NCBI GenBank assembly: GCA_002316675.1
Contig: DCDZ01000047.1
Coordinates: 3,669 to 15,774 of the forward strand
Direction of reading: 5' to 3'
DNA: 12,106 nt
Origin: Tyzzerella sp. UBA1042
GTDB lineage: Bacteria; Bacillota; Clostridia; Lachnospirales; Anaerotignaceae
Shown: positions 5,428 through 12,095 of the stretch, piece after piece
How the letters are laid out: the number at the start of each line of letters is the position of its first letter
Numbering within the stretch: the stretch's first letter is position 1
The notes under the pieces: model-generated
What the model was told of the DNA's origin: nothing
The model's input: only the letters and a program-made list of their open reading frames with translations
The model's database searches: none
Translations under genes and position numbers: made by a program

Positions 5428-7155
5428 ATGAAAAACTTATCTATCGGGAAGAAGCTCTCCTTGACATTTGGCCTCATTATGCTTTTATATGCAGGAGCCC
5501 TTTTTATTGCCTTATTCATTGGTATGCAAACAGTAGGAACTTCTTTTTCCGGCTTTTACAATGGGCCCCATGCAGTGATTGGCACCGCTACCGATCTACG
5601 TCACTCCGTAGAAATGATCGAAAAAGACCTTCTCAAAATGGCTACGGCAAGCACTCCGGCAGAAATACCGGAATATCAGGAAGATATGGAAGCTGCCTCT
5701 GCAGATGCCGGCACATATATTGAATTTTTAAAAAACAACCTAACTGCACAAGAAAACACAGAGAAAATAGAACAGATACTTTTGAAGCAAGAAGCATTAA
5801 AAACTGCAAGACAGGCAATTCAAGGGGTAATCAGTGACGGAGATACGGAAAAAGCCCTGACGCTCTACAAAACCGAATATGCACCCTTGGCCAACGAAAT
5901 ACGCAATCTGGCTGTGTCTATCAGCGACAGCGCAAAAACTATGGGGGAAGACTACTATTCCGACGCACAATCGTCGGAAAAAGGGGTAACCCTTGGTATT
6001 CTTCTTTATTTTTTAATCTCAATGGGAATCTTAATCCTTCTTTGTGCCTATATAATCCGAAGTATTACGCGCCCTGTACGTGAAATGGAAGCCGTTGCCA
6101 AACTGCTGACAGAAGGAAATTTAGGGGTAGAGGTGCAGTATGAATCAAAGGATGAAATCGGCTCTCTTGCCGCCAGCATAAGCTTATTTATTAGCAAACT
6201 ACGTCGCTATATCATGGAAATAGAAAGCATTTTGGGTCGAATGGCAGAAGGTGATCTTACTGCTACAACAGCACTGGAATATCAGAACGATTTTGCCCCC
6301 ATCAAGCTTTCAATAGAAAAAATCGTTACATCTTTAAATGATACCTTGTCTCAAATCAGCGCCTCCTCTCAGCAGGTTGCAGCAGGTTCCGAGCAGATAT
6401 CCTCCGGTGCTCAGGATCTTGCCCAAGGTGCAACCGAACAGGCAACCTCCTCGGAAGAATTGGCGGCTTCTATCACAGAAATATCAAAAAAGGTTCAGGA
6501 AAATGCGCTGCACTCGAAGCAAGTGAGTATTACTATGGGGGAAACCATTCAAACCATACAGCAAGGCGATGCCCAGATGCGGCGGCTCGTAACAGCCATG
6601 AATGAAATGGCCGACACCTCTGGAGAAATTGGAAAAATCATTAAAACCATTGAAGATATTGCCTTCCAGACAAATGTTCTGTCCCTCAATGCAGCTGTGG
6701 AAGCCGCACGTGCCGGAACAGCCGGCAAAGGCTTCGCAGTTGTTGCCGATGAGGTTCGCAATCTTGCAGGCAAAAGTGCAATCGCCGCCAAAAACACCAC
6801 GGCTTTGATTCAATCTACAATTACTGCAATTAAATCAGGCAGTAATATGGTCAGTGAAACAGAAAAAACTCTGGCCCAGATCTTTGAAAAAGCAGAAAAC
6901 GTTGCGGCCTTAGTAGAAGAAATTGCAGAGGCCTCTACATATCAGGCAAGTGCCATAAGTGAGATCAACATCGGCATGAATCAAATTTCCGGCGTTATCC
7001 AAACAAATTCCGCCACCGCAGAAGAAAGTGCCGCCGCCAGTGAAGAATTATCTGCTCAGGCAGTGACACTGCAAGCCTTGGTATCTCACTTTAAAATACA
7101 AATTGACGCACCTGACTATGATAACAATCAAACGGCAGAGGGAAAATACCTCTAA
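5428..7155 (+). CDS. Methyl-accepting chemotaxis protein (membrane chemoreceptor)
   Basis: This is a full-length 575-residue chemoreceptor. Membrane segments lie at about residues 11-33 and 187-210 and enclose a helical extracytoplasmic sensor of about 150 residues (4HB_MCP type). A HAMP domain follows (about 208-260), then a second HAMP-like unit (about 262-308; ILGRMAEGDLTATT). The long cytoplasmic coiled coil has its conserved hairpin tip at about 409-445, where IEDIAFQTNVLSLNAAVEAA and GKGFAVVADEVRNLA bind CheA/CheW. Glu/Gln-rich methylation helices flank the tip (for example EQATSSEELAASI and AEASTYQASAISEI). No CheB/CheR-docking pentapeptide is seen at the C-terminus (EGKYL). The start has GGAGG 6 nt upstream. 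It is the first of three co-oriented genes with c-di-GMP enzymes downstream, so it may also feed a local c-di-GMP response. The ligand is unknown. Confidence 0.97.
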   Translation: MKNLSIGKKLSLTFGLIMLLYAGALFIALFIGMQTVGTSFSGFYNGPHAVIGTATDLRHSVEMIEKDLLKMATASTPAEIPEYQEDMEAASADAGTYIEFLKNNLTAQENTEKIEQILLKQEALKTARQAIQGVISDGDTEKALTLYKTEYAPLANEIRNLAVSISDSAKTMGEDYYSDAQSSEKGVTLGILLYFLISMGILILLCAYIIRSITRPVREMEAVAKLLTEGNLGVEVQYESKDEIGSLAASISLFISKLRRYIMEIESILGRMAEGDLTATTALEYQNDFAPIKLSIEKIVTSLNDTLSQISASSQQVAAGSEQISSGAQDLAQGATEQATSSEELAASITEISKKVQENALHSKQVSITMGETIQTIQQGDAQMRRLVTAMNEMADTSGEIGKIIKTIEDIAFQTNVLSLNAAVEAARAGTAGKGFAVVADEVRNLAGKSAIAAKNTTALIQSTITAIKSGSNMVSETEKTLAQIFEKAENVAALVEEIAEASTYQASAISEINIGMNQISGVIQTNSATAEESAAASEELSAQAVTLQALVSHFKIQIDAPDYDNNQTAEGKYL

Positions 7156-7192
7156 ATACAGAGTACGCATACAGTCTTTTAGGAGGGATATC

Positions 7193-7837
7193 ATGGCAAT
7201 GGCTTTAAATACAACCAATTCCATTTCGGAAATTCTGAAACTGCTTTCATTTGAAGAAACACAGCATATGATGCGTGTAGGTGCCTTAGTAGATCGCTTT
7301 GCGGCAAAGCTTAAATCTTATGCCTTGTTAAAAACCCAGGGCAATGAACAGAAATATTGGGGAAAAGCCGCTTTTTATCATGATATCGGGAAAGGATGGA
7401 TACCTAAAAATATCTTGGCAAAGCCAGACCGATTAACAGAACAGGAAATGGAAATCATTCGTAGCCATCCCTTGCTTGCCAAAAAAATTTTTGAAAAAAT
7501 AAAATGCGGACAGATTTCCGGAATACCAGACTATTTAATCCCCCTGGCGGCTGATTCCGCAATATATCATCACGAGTGGTGGAATGGAATCGGATATCCT
7601 TATGGCATAAAGCAGGATGAAATCCCTCTCATCGCCAGAATCACTTCCATTTGTGATGCCTATGATGCCATGACCAGCAAAAGAATCTATCATCGAAAGA
7701 GCCATACCCATGAATATGCATGCTATGAACTCCGGCGCTGTGCAGGCACACAGTTTGATCCGAAGCTTGTGAGAATATTTCTTTCAGCAGAAACCCCTTC
7801 TGAGGTTTCTCAAAAAGAATCATTTTCGCAATTATAA
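7193..7837 (+). CDS. HD-GYP-type c-di-GMP phosphodiesterase (stand-alone domain)
   Basis: This 214-residue protein is made almost only of an HD-GYP domain, the class that hydrolyses cyclic di-GMP. Conserved elements in order are His25, the HD pair in YHDIGKG (His63-Asp64, Lys67), PKNILAKPDRLTEQE, His92, the paired His126-His127-Glu128, the GYP motif (134-136) and CDAYDAMTS (Asp155, Asp158). The usual HHExxDGxGYP reads HHEWWNGIGYP, with Asn131 in place of Asp. There is no receiver or sensor domain. The frame opens at 7103 inside the chemoreceptor gene, but I chose the ATG at 7193 because AGGAGGG lies just upstream and the family similarity starts after it. It begins 37 bp after the chemoreceptor stop, consistent with one operon. 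Confidence 0.91.
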   Translation: MAMALNTTNSISEILKLLSFEETQHMMRVGALVDRFAAKLKSYALLKTQGNEQKYWGKAAFYHDIGKGWIPKNILAKPDRLTEQEMEIIRSHPLLAKKIFEKIKCGQISGIPDYLIPLAADSAIYHHEWWNGIGYPYGIKQDEIPLIARITSICDAYDAMTSKRIYHRKSHTHEYACYELRRCAGTQFDPKLVRIFLSAETPSEVSQKESFSQL

Positions 7838-7928
7838 ACCATTATAGAATTGTTTTTATTCATCTGAAAAGAGGTCCAAAAACGGCTCTTTATTTACAAT
7901 AATTTTTAGAAGCAGGAAAGGAAAGCCT

Positions 7929-8888
7929 ATGGAACAGAGAACCGCTCTTCAAGAAAAGGATACTATTTTTTATCATCTGTTCGAGGGGAGCAGGATCGGC
8001 CAGGTTATTCTGGATGATCAATTGCAGCTCATCTCCGTCAACAAAAGAATGTTTGAGTACTTCGGCTTGAAGTCTCATTATCATAAAAATATGCTTTGGG
8101 GTCAAGTTTTTCGTTGCGGCAATCTGAATAGAAGCTGCTCCCAGTGCGGAAAAAAAGAAAATAATCGATGCGATCTCATGCACGGAATAAAAATAATTCA
8201 AGCCAACGGACATATTGAAAACGACACCATACAGTTTCCCTTTATCCACAACGGAAATGAGGAAATAAAATGGTTTCAGTTAAATGGTTCCTCCGTTTAT
8301 CATCAGTCCCAGCACTATATTTTTCTTACCTTTTCAGATATTACAGAGCTGAAGCAAAGAGAAACACGGCTGAAGGAACTCCTCTCTCTTGACCTGGCTA
8401 CAGGAACAATGAATAAATATGGGCTGTTAAAAACAATTAAAGAGCGTATTCAGAAAAACAAGAATGTACAATACAGTTTATGTATGATTGACTTTGATAA
8501 TTTTAAGCAATTTAACGACCATTACGGGCACCTAATCGGAGACAAAGCATTAGAAAAGTTTTCTGACATTGCCCATCAGAAAATACGCAAAAGTGACATT
8601 TTGGGTCGTTATGGCGGAGAAGAATTTGTGTTCCTCTTCGATGGTATAAATGAAAGCCAATCTTTTCAGATTCTAAACCGCATTCATACAGAACTGGCAA
8701 ATTACTTTTTTAAGACAATCAATCATCCGGTAACCTTTAGCGCAGGCGTTGTAACTGTAAGGGATCAAGCTCCGGCTCCGGATGATAAAGCGCTCATAGG
8801 AGAAGCAGATCATTTGCTATATAAAGCAAAGGGCCTGGGGCGCTCCAGAGCTATGACACACCAAGGGGAAAGAATATTCACCACATAA
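7929..8888 (+). CDS. PAS-GGDEF diguanylate cyclase with cysteine cluster in the sensor
   Basis: This 319-residue soluble protein should make c-di-GMP from two GTP. Residues about 10-140 form a PAS-type sensor ending in the usual FSDITELKQRE linker. It contains a cysteine cluster, Cys63, Cys70, Cys73 and Cys81 (C-X6-C-X2-C-X7-C), that could bind metal or sense redox state. The GGDEF domain (about 153-310) has the metal-binding IDFDNFKQFND (Asp188), the signature GGEEF at 229-233, and an inhibitory I-site RKSD at 220-223, five residues upstream, so it should be active and product-inhibited. Ends are normal (ADHLLYKAKGLGRSRA). AAAGGA lies 6 nt before the ATG. The 91-bp gap from the HD-GYP gene has a weak AAAGAG/CTCTTT hairpin (7868-7891) without a U tract, so read-through is likely. 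Confidence 0.95.
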   Translation: MEQRTALQEKDTIFYHLFEGSRIGQVILDDQLQLISVNKRMFEYFGLKSHYHKNMLWGQVFRCGNLNRSCSQCGKKENNRCDLMHGIKIIQANGHIENDTIQFPFIHNGNEEIKWFQLNGSSVYHQSQHYIFLTFSDITELKQRETRLKELLSLDLATGTMNKYGLLKTIKERIQKNKNVQYSLCMIDFDNFKQFNDHYGHLIGDKALEKFSDIAHQKIRKSDILGRYGGEEFVFLFDGINESQSFQILNRIHTELANYFFKTINHPVTFSAGVVTVRDQAPAPDDKALIGEADHLLYKAKGLGRSRAMTHQGERIFTT

Positions 8889-8933
8889 AAACCCCTGCTC
8901 TAGCTTTTTACCTACAGCTAAAAAATTCATTTG

Positions 8934-8983
8934 AAAAACCGGCTTTAGAATGCTGTCATTTCAGCAAAATATCGCCGGTTTTT
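8934..8983. terminator. Bidirectional terminator between convergent genes
   Basis: AAAAACCGGC (8934-8943) pairs with GCCGGTTTTT (8974-8983), and a second small hairpin GCTG/CAGC lies inside. The A and T tracts serve both strands. It sits between the stop of the diguanylate cyclase (plus) and the stop of the GHL10 gene (minus), exactly where a shared terminator is expected. Confidence 0.8.
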
Positions 8984-9049
8984 ATTGCGTATCCGAACTT
9001 TTTTCCCTTGGCTTTTTATCTCTCCGGTATAGCTACATAGGCTGCAATA

Positions 9050-10666
9050 CTATTCGCCGTATCCCTTGGCTGTATCAATGCCAATGGCGGAGGTCTTCTC
9101 GTCCCAAGTGACGCCAATATCCAAAAGCTTCGCAATATCCCGCAGCTTATAATAAGTATAGTCATTGATGGTAAATGCGCTGACAGACTCCTGCTTGCCA
9201 TCCACATACAGCTTTGCCGTAGAGGTGATTGCCGTAGTATCCTTAGCAAGGCTGTCCGTCCCGGCTTCGCCGGAATAGCCGACGCCTGTCAGAAGGGTGA
9301 TTGCGGCCTCTTCCTGGCTCCACAAGGTATCAAACTGCTTTGCGGTACCGCTGATGGAATGGGCAATGTTTCTTAATTTAAAATAGGTATAATCATTGAT
9401 GGTATAAGCCTCAAAGGAAACAGGAACACCATTGACGGTAATTGCAGAGGTTGTGGCATAGGCCTTTTTCCGCTCAATGATAATGGGCGTTTGCGGATTA
9501 TCCGGAACAGTACCATTCCCTGTGGCATAATATTTCTTCAAAGCCGTTGCCGCACCTTGACGATCCTCAAACAGGTCTCTGGCACTGAAGAACAAACTGC
9601 CGCTGACGGAAGTGCCTTCATTGATCTTTAATTGCTCTGTAATTTCCTTTGCCACAACATCCTTATAAATGCCCTGTCCAATATAGAGGGTAACACCGGT
9701 GCCTTTGACCAAATCACTCCACCATTTTACAAGGGTCTCATAGGGTGCATAGGTATGGCTTCTTTCCCAGTAAAGCTGGGGAACAATGTAATCCACCCAT
9801 CCATTCTCAACCCAAGCCTTTGCATCACCATAAACAGAGTAATACCCTTCTCCGCCCTTTGTTGCGGAGCCCGAGGGATCGGAGGTGTTATTTTTCCATA
9901 TGCCCAAAGGACTGATACCAAAGGCAACCTTCTGGTTGACTTCCTTTATTTTTTCGCTCACCATACGAATCATCTCATTTACGTGCTCCCGGCGGGCATC
10001 GGCTTCTGCGCCGTCTCTGCTTTCCCCCTCCGCCAAGGGATAGTTCGTAGGATAAAAATAATCGTCAAAATGAATTGCATCTACGTTATAGTTTTTCACA
10101 ACCTCTGCAACGGTGTCCCTTATGTACTCTTTGACCTCTTTTTTGGCAGGGTTATAATACATTGCACCATTGTGGGTGATAATCCAATCGGGATGCATTC
10201 TTGCCATATTATCGGCAGAAAGCGCCGCAAGATCTGTGCCTGAGGTGGTAATGCGGTAAGGATTCATCCATGCATGAAACTCCATGTCTCTTTTGTGGGC
10301 CTCCGCAATCATAAATTCCATAGGGTCATACCCCGGGTCTTTTCCCTGCACCCCCGTCAATACTGCACTCCAAGGGTTTAAGTCGGATTCATAAAAAGCA
10401 TCTCCCTTGGGCCTAATCTGCACAACAACCGCATTAATCCCTAAAGCCTTGAGCTTGTCCAACTTTTGTGTAAATTCCGTTTTCTGCGCTTCTATATCAT
10501 TCTGCACAGAAGGGTAATCCGCACTATATACTGTTGAAATCCATACACCGCTAAAATCCGTAGAGTCGGCGGCAAAAGCCGTTTCTTTCCTTATATCACC
10601 CATAAAGCCTGTAATTAAGGATGTCATTACAATGACAGCGCCTACTTTTTTCAACCACTTTTTCAT
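9050..10666 (-). CDS. Secreted GHL10 (UPF0748/YngK-like) glycoside-hydrolase-type protein with stalk repeats
   Basis: This is a 538-residue exported protein. A basic start and hydrophobic stretch end in a signal peptidase site near A30-F31-A32, so the mature protein begins about residue 33. Residues about 37-345 are a TIM-barrel GHL10 domain (PF02638 type): FSGVWISTVYS, the conserved INAVVVQIRPKGDAFY, FHAWMNPYRI, HFDDYFYP (Asp201-Asp202) and YIVPQLYW. The C-terminal part (about 400-538) holds two copies of a copper-amine-oxidase-N-terminal-like stalk unit with near-identical cores, YTINDYTYFKLRNIA at about 421 and FTINDYTYYKLRDIA at about 498; these often attach proteins to the wall or to polymers. 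AGGAG lies 6 nt before the ATG. It probably acts outside the cell on a polysaccharide or peptidoglycan-related glycan; the substrate is not predictable. It is transcribed alone. Confidence 0.95.
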   Translation of the reverse strand: MKKWLKKVGAVIVMTSLITGFMGDIRKETAFAADSTDFSGVWISTVYSADYPSVQNDIEAQKTEFTQKLDKLKALGINAVVVQIRPKGDAFYESDLNPWSAVLTGVQGKDPGYDPMEFMIAEAHKRDMEFHAWMNPYRITTSGTDLAALSADNMARMHPDWIITHNGAMYYNPAKKEVKEYIRDTVAEVVKNYNVDAIHFDDYFYPTNYPLAEGESRDGAEADARREHVNEMIRMVSEKIKEVNQKVAFGISPLGIWKNNTSDPSGSATKGGEGYYSVYGDAKAWVENGWVDYIVPQLYWERSHTYAPYETLVKWWSDLVKGTGVTLYIGQGIYKDVVAKEITEQLKINEGTSVSGSLFFSARDLFEDRQGAATALKKYYATGNGTVPDNPQTPIIIERKKAYATTSAITVNGVPVSFEAYTINDYTYFKLRNIAHSISGTAKQFDTLWSQEEAAITLLTGVGYSGEAGTDSLAKDTTAITSTAKLYVDGKQESVSAFTINDYTYYKLRDIAKLLDIGVTWDEKTSAIGIDTAKGYGE

Positions 10667-10712
10667 CGTTTTCTCCTATTCCTTTACCATTATTTCCGTT
10701 TTTACCTATTCT

Positions 10713-10740
10713 ATCATATTTTTCCCTCTATTTCCATTAA
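10713..10740 (-). promoter_or_regulatory. Probable promoter of the GHL10 gene
   Basis: On the minus strand TTAATG (10735-10740) and TATGAT (10713-10718) are spaced by 16 bp, about 46 bp before the start codon. The -10 box is a fair match and the -35 box is weak. Confidence 0.45.
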
Positions 10741-10751
10741 GATTGTATTTC

Positions 10752-10765
10752 AAATGCTAGCATTT
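10752..10765. promoter_or_regulatory. 14-bp perfect palindrome upstream of the GHL10 promoter
   Basis: AAATGCTAGCATTT is its own reverse complement and lies 11 bp upstream of the candidate -35 box of the secreted hydrolase gene. Its size and place fit an operator or activator site, but no cognate regulator is identified. Confidence 0.35.
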
Positions 10766-10930
10766 TTTGGAAGTTTAGAGGCTTACGATATCATCCTTCC
10801 GTGCCGACTTCTCTGCATAGAATAGGACATTTTTTATGGCGAAAATAGTATGGACTTTTTAGAAAAGAATGCTTTTTTATGGTTGCCTTTTCACAGGAAT
10901 ATCTTCCCTAAAGATCTATGACATTAAAAT

Positions 10931-10949
10931 TATTCTTACTGCCAGAATA
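10931..10949 (-). terminator. Weak terminator after the NYN gene
   Basis: On the minus strand TATTCT, a 7-nt loop and AGAATA are followed by ATTTTAAT, starting a few bases after the NYN-LOTUS stop codon. The stem is AT-rich and the U tract is interrupted, so termination may be inefficient. Confidence 0.35.
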
Positions 10950-10955
10950 GTTGCC

Positions 10956-11702
10956 CTAGCTTTGCTTACATTTATAGGCAATAATCGTTACGGTTCCCTT
11001 ACCCCGATATCTTTTGATCTCATACCTTTCAGGAAAATCAGCCAGCAATTCTGGCAATTTTAAATACCCAAAAGTACGCAAATCAAAATCCGGTTTTGTA
11101 CGCTTGATATAGGTGCCTGCGGAGCTGACATTTACAAATCCGTCGTCATCCTGATAGGTATCATAAGCAATCTCCAAAAGCTTATGGATGGCCTCCATAT
11201 CTCTGTTTCTGCTGTTTTCTTCCTTTGCAAGGGCCACTTTCTTTTTGTTGACCTCTTCCCGGGCAGGCTTTCCCAAGTTTTCCAGCAAAATAAACTCATC
11301 GCAGGCATTCCGAAAGGCCTCTGCCGTTTTCTTCTCCCCAACGCCCATAACATATACACCGGATTCATGAAGCTTAATGGCCAAGGGCGTATAATCGCTA
11401 TCGCTGGCAACAATCACAAATGCGTCATAAATACCGCTATGGAGCAAATCTATGGTATCAATCACCAATGCCATATCTGTGGCATTTTTTCCGGAAACAT
11501 AATCAAATTGCTGTTCCGCCTTAATGGCCAAGCGTTTTAATTCATACTCCCAGTTTTTCAGGGTATCCTTTTGCCAATTGCCATAGGCTCTCTTTACCAC
11601 AATACGTCCTCTCGTTGATATTTCACGAATCACAAATTCTATCTTTCCAATTTGTGTATTATCGGCATCAATCAATACCGCAATTCTCTGTAAATTATCC
11701 AT
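10956..11702 (-). CDS. NYN-domain (LabA/DUF88-like) ribonuclease with C-terminal LOTUS domain
   Basis: This 248-residue protein has two parts. Residues about 5-142 are a NYN/PIN-like nuclease fold: IAVLIDADNTQ (Asp12, Asp14), GKNATDMALVIDTIDLL (Asp76) and IVASDSDYTPLAIKL (Asp101, Asp103), giving the acidic residues expected to hold the catalytic metal. After a charged linker (about 143-168), residues about 169-245 form an OST-HTH/LOTUS domain (IHKLLEIAYDTY, then DGFVNVSSAGTYIKRTKPDFD, then YLKLPELLADF), an RNA-binding module. I chose the ATG at 11702, with AGAGAGG upstream; the frame opens 16 residues earlier without a good ribosome binding site. NYN proteins cut or process RNA; the target here is unknown. 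The gene stands alone, with a candidate -10 box about 150 bp upstream. Confidence 0.92.
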   Translation of the reverse strand: MDNLQRIAVLIDADNTQIGKIEFVIREISTRGRIVVKRAYGNWQKDTLKNWEYELKRLAIKAEQQFDYVSGKNATDMALVIDTIDLLHSGIYDAFVIVASDSDYTPLAIKLHESGVYVMGVGEKKTAEAFRNACDEFILLENLGKPAREEVNKKKVALAKEENSRNRDMEAIHKLLEIAYDTYQDDDGFVNVSSAGTYIKRTKPDFDLRTFGYLKLPELLADFPERYEIKRYRGKGTVTIIAYKCKQS

Positions 11703-11850
11703 AAACAAACACCTCTCTAAAAATACTGATGGGATCTCTATACCAAACAATACAGTCTTCTTTCCAAAAAAATACCTTTCGGTGGTTTCAGCAAGCGAAA
11801 AAGCAACATAGCTTCATACGCACAACAGAATCTTTCTTCGTTTTATTTTT
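11703..11850 (-). other. Long 5' leader of the NYN-LOTUS gene
   Basis: If the TATAAT at 11851-11856 is used, the NYN gene has a leader of about 140 nt. It contains a short stem, ACC/GGT followed by seven T (about 11772-11788 on the minus strand), which is too weak to call an attenuator. No known riboswitch consensus was recognised. Confidence 0.3.
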
Positions 11851-11879
11851 ATTATATAACATTTTTGTAAGTATTACCA
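11851..11879 (-). promoter_or_regulatory. Candidate promoter of the NYN-LOTUS gene
   Basis: On the minus strand a perfect -10 box TATAAT (11851-11856) is present. At 17-bp spacing the -35 position reads TGGTAA (11874-11879), a poor match, so the promoter is tentative. Confidence 0.4.
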
Positions 11880-11897
11880 TATCCGCAAAAAGATAAC

Positions 11898-12059
11898 ACC
11901 CTTTCCCTCGAGAAAACCACGCTGCACTTCAGGCATTCTGTCATTCCCGCAGTTTTTTCTCTTCCAAATAGAAAGGCCCTCCGCGCATATTGAACTGCCC
12001 CAGAATGTACGGACTGTATAAAAAACGCCCCCGAATGCAAGGAAAAGGAATGAAGCAGG
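11898..12059. other. Non-coding stretch with a long imperfect hairpin
   Basis: No believable gene lies here. Three nested stems form one extended rod: CCTTTC (11900-11905) with GAAAGG (11971-11976), GAGAAAA (11910-11916) with TTTTCTC (11955-11961), and CTGC (11922-11925) with GCAG (11949-11952), separated by internal loops. Such a rod with bulges is typical of structured RNAs, but the sequence does not match any RNA family I can recognise. It could be read from either strand; the terminator just downstream favours the plus strand. Confidence 0.35.
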
Positions 12060-12095
12060 CTGGCACCGAACTTCCATCGGTGCCAGTTTTGTTTT
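12060..12095 (+). terminator. Strong Rho-independent terminator
   Basis: CTGGCACCGA (12060-12069) and TCGGTGCCAG (12077-12086) form a perfect 10-bp stem with a 7-nt loop, followed by TTTTGTTTT on the plus strand. The minus strand has no U tract after the hairpin, so it is directional. No plus-strand gene ends before it in this window. Confidence 0.8.

Noticed and set aside
7103..7192. Upstream start for the HD-GYP gene inside the chemoreceptor gene
   Set aside because: It would overlap the chemoreceptor by 53 bp without a ribosome binding site, whereas the ATG at 7193 has AGGAGGG at good spacing.
7893..7902. TTTACAATAA, a partial match to the 17-bp inverted repeat, between the HD-GYP and GGDEF genes
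   Set aside because: Only 10 bases match and the dyad arms are not kept; chance in AT-rich DNA is likely.
9632..10243. Plus-strand frame of 203 residues opposite the GHL10 gene
   Set aside because: It is antisense to strongly conserved GHL10 coding sequence, has no family similarity, and is rich in Cys, His and Ile as antisense shadows usually are.
11703..11850. c-di-GMP riboswitch or other known riboswitch in leaders of the window
   Set aside because: I looked for the GEMM core and similar consensus elements because of the c-di-GMP genes and found none in this leader or in 5308-5427.
11852..12077. Two overlapping minus-strand frames of 62 and 67 residues
   Set aside because: They overlap each other, have no recognisable domain, and cover the terminator and hairpin region; composition is not protein-like.
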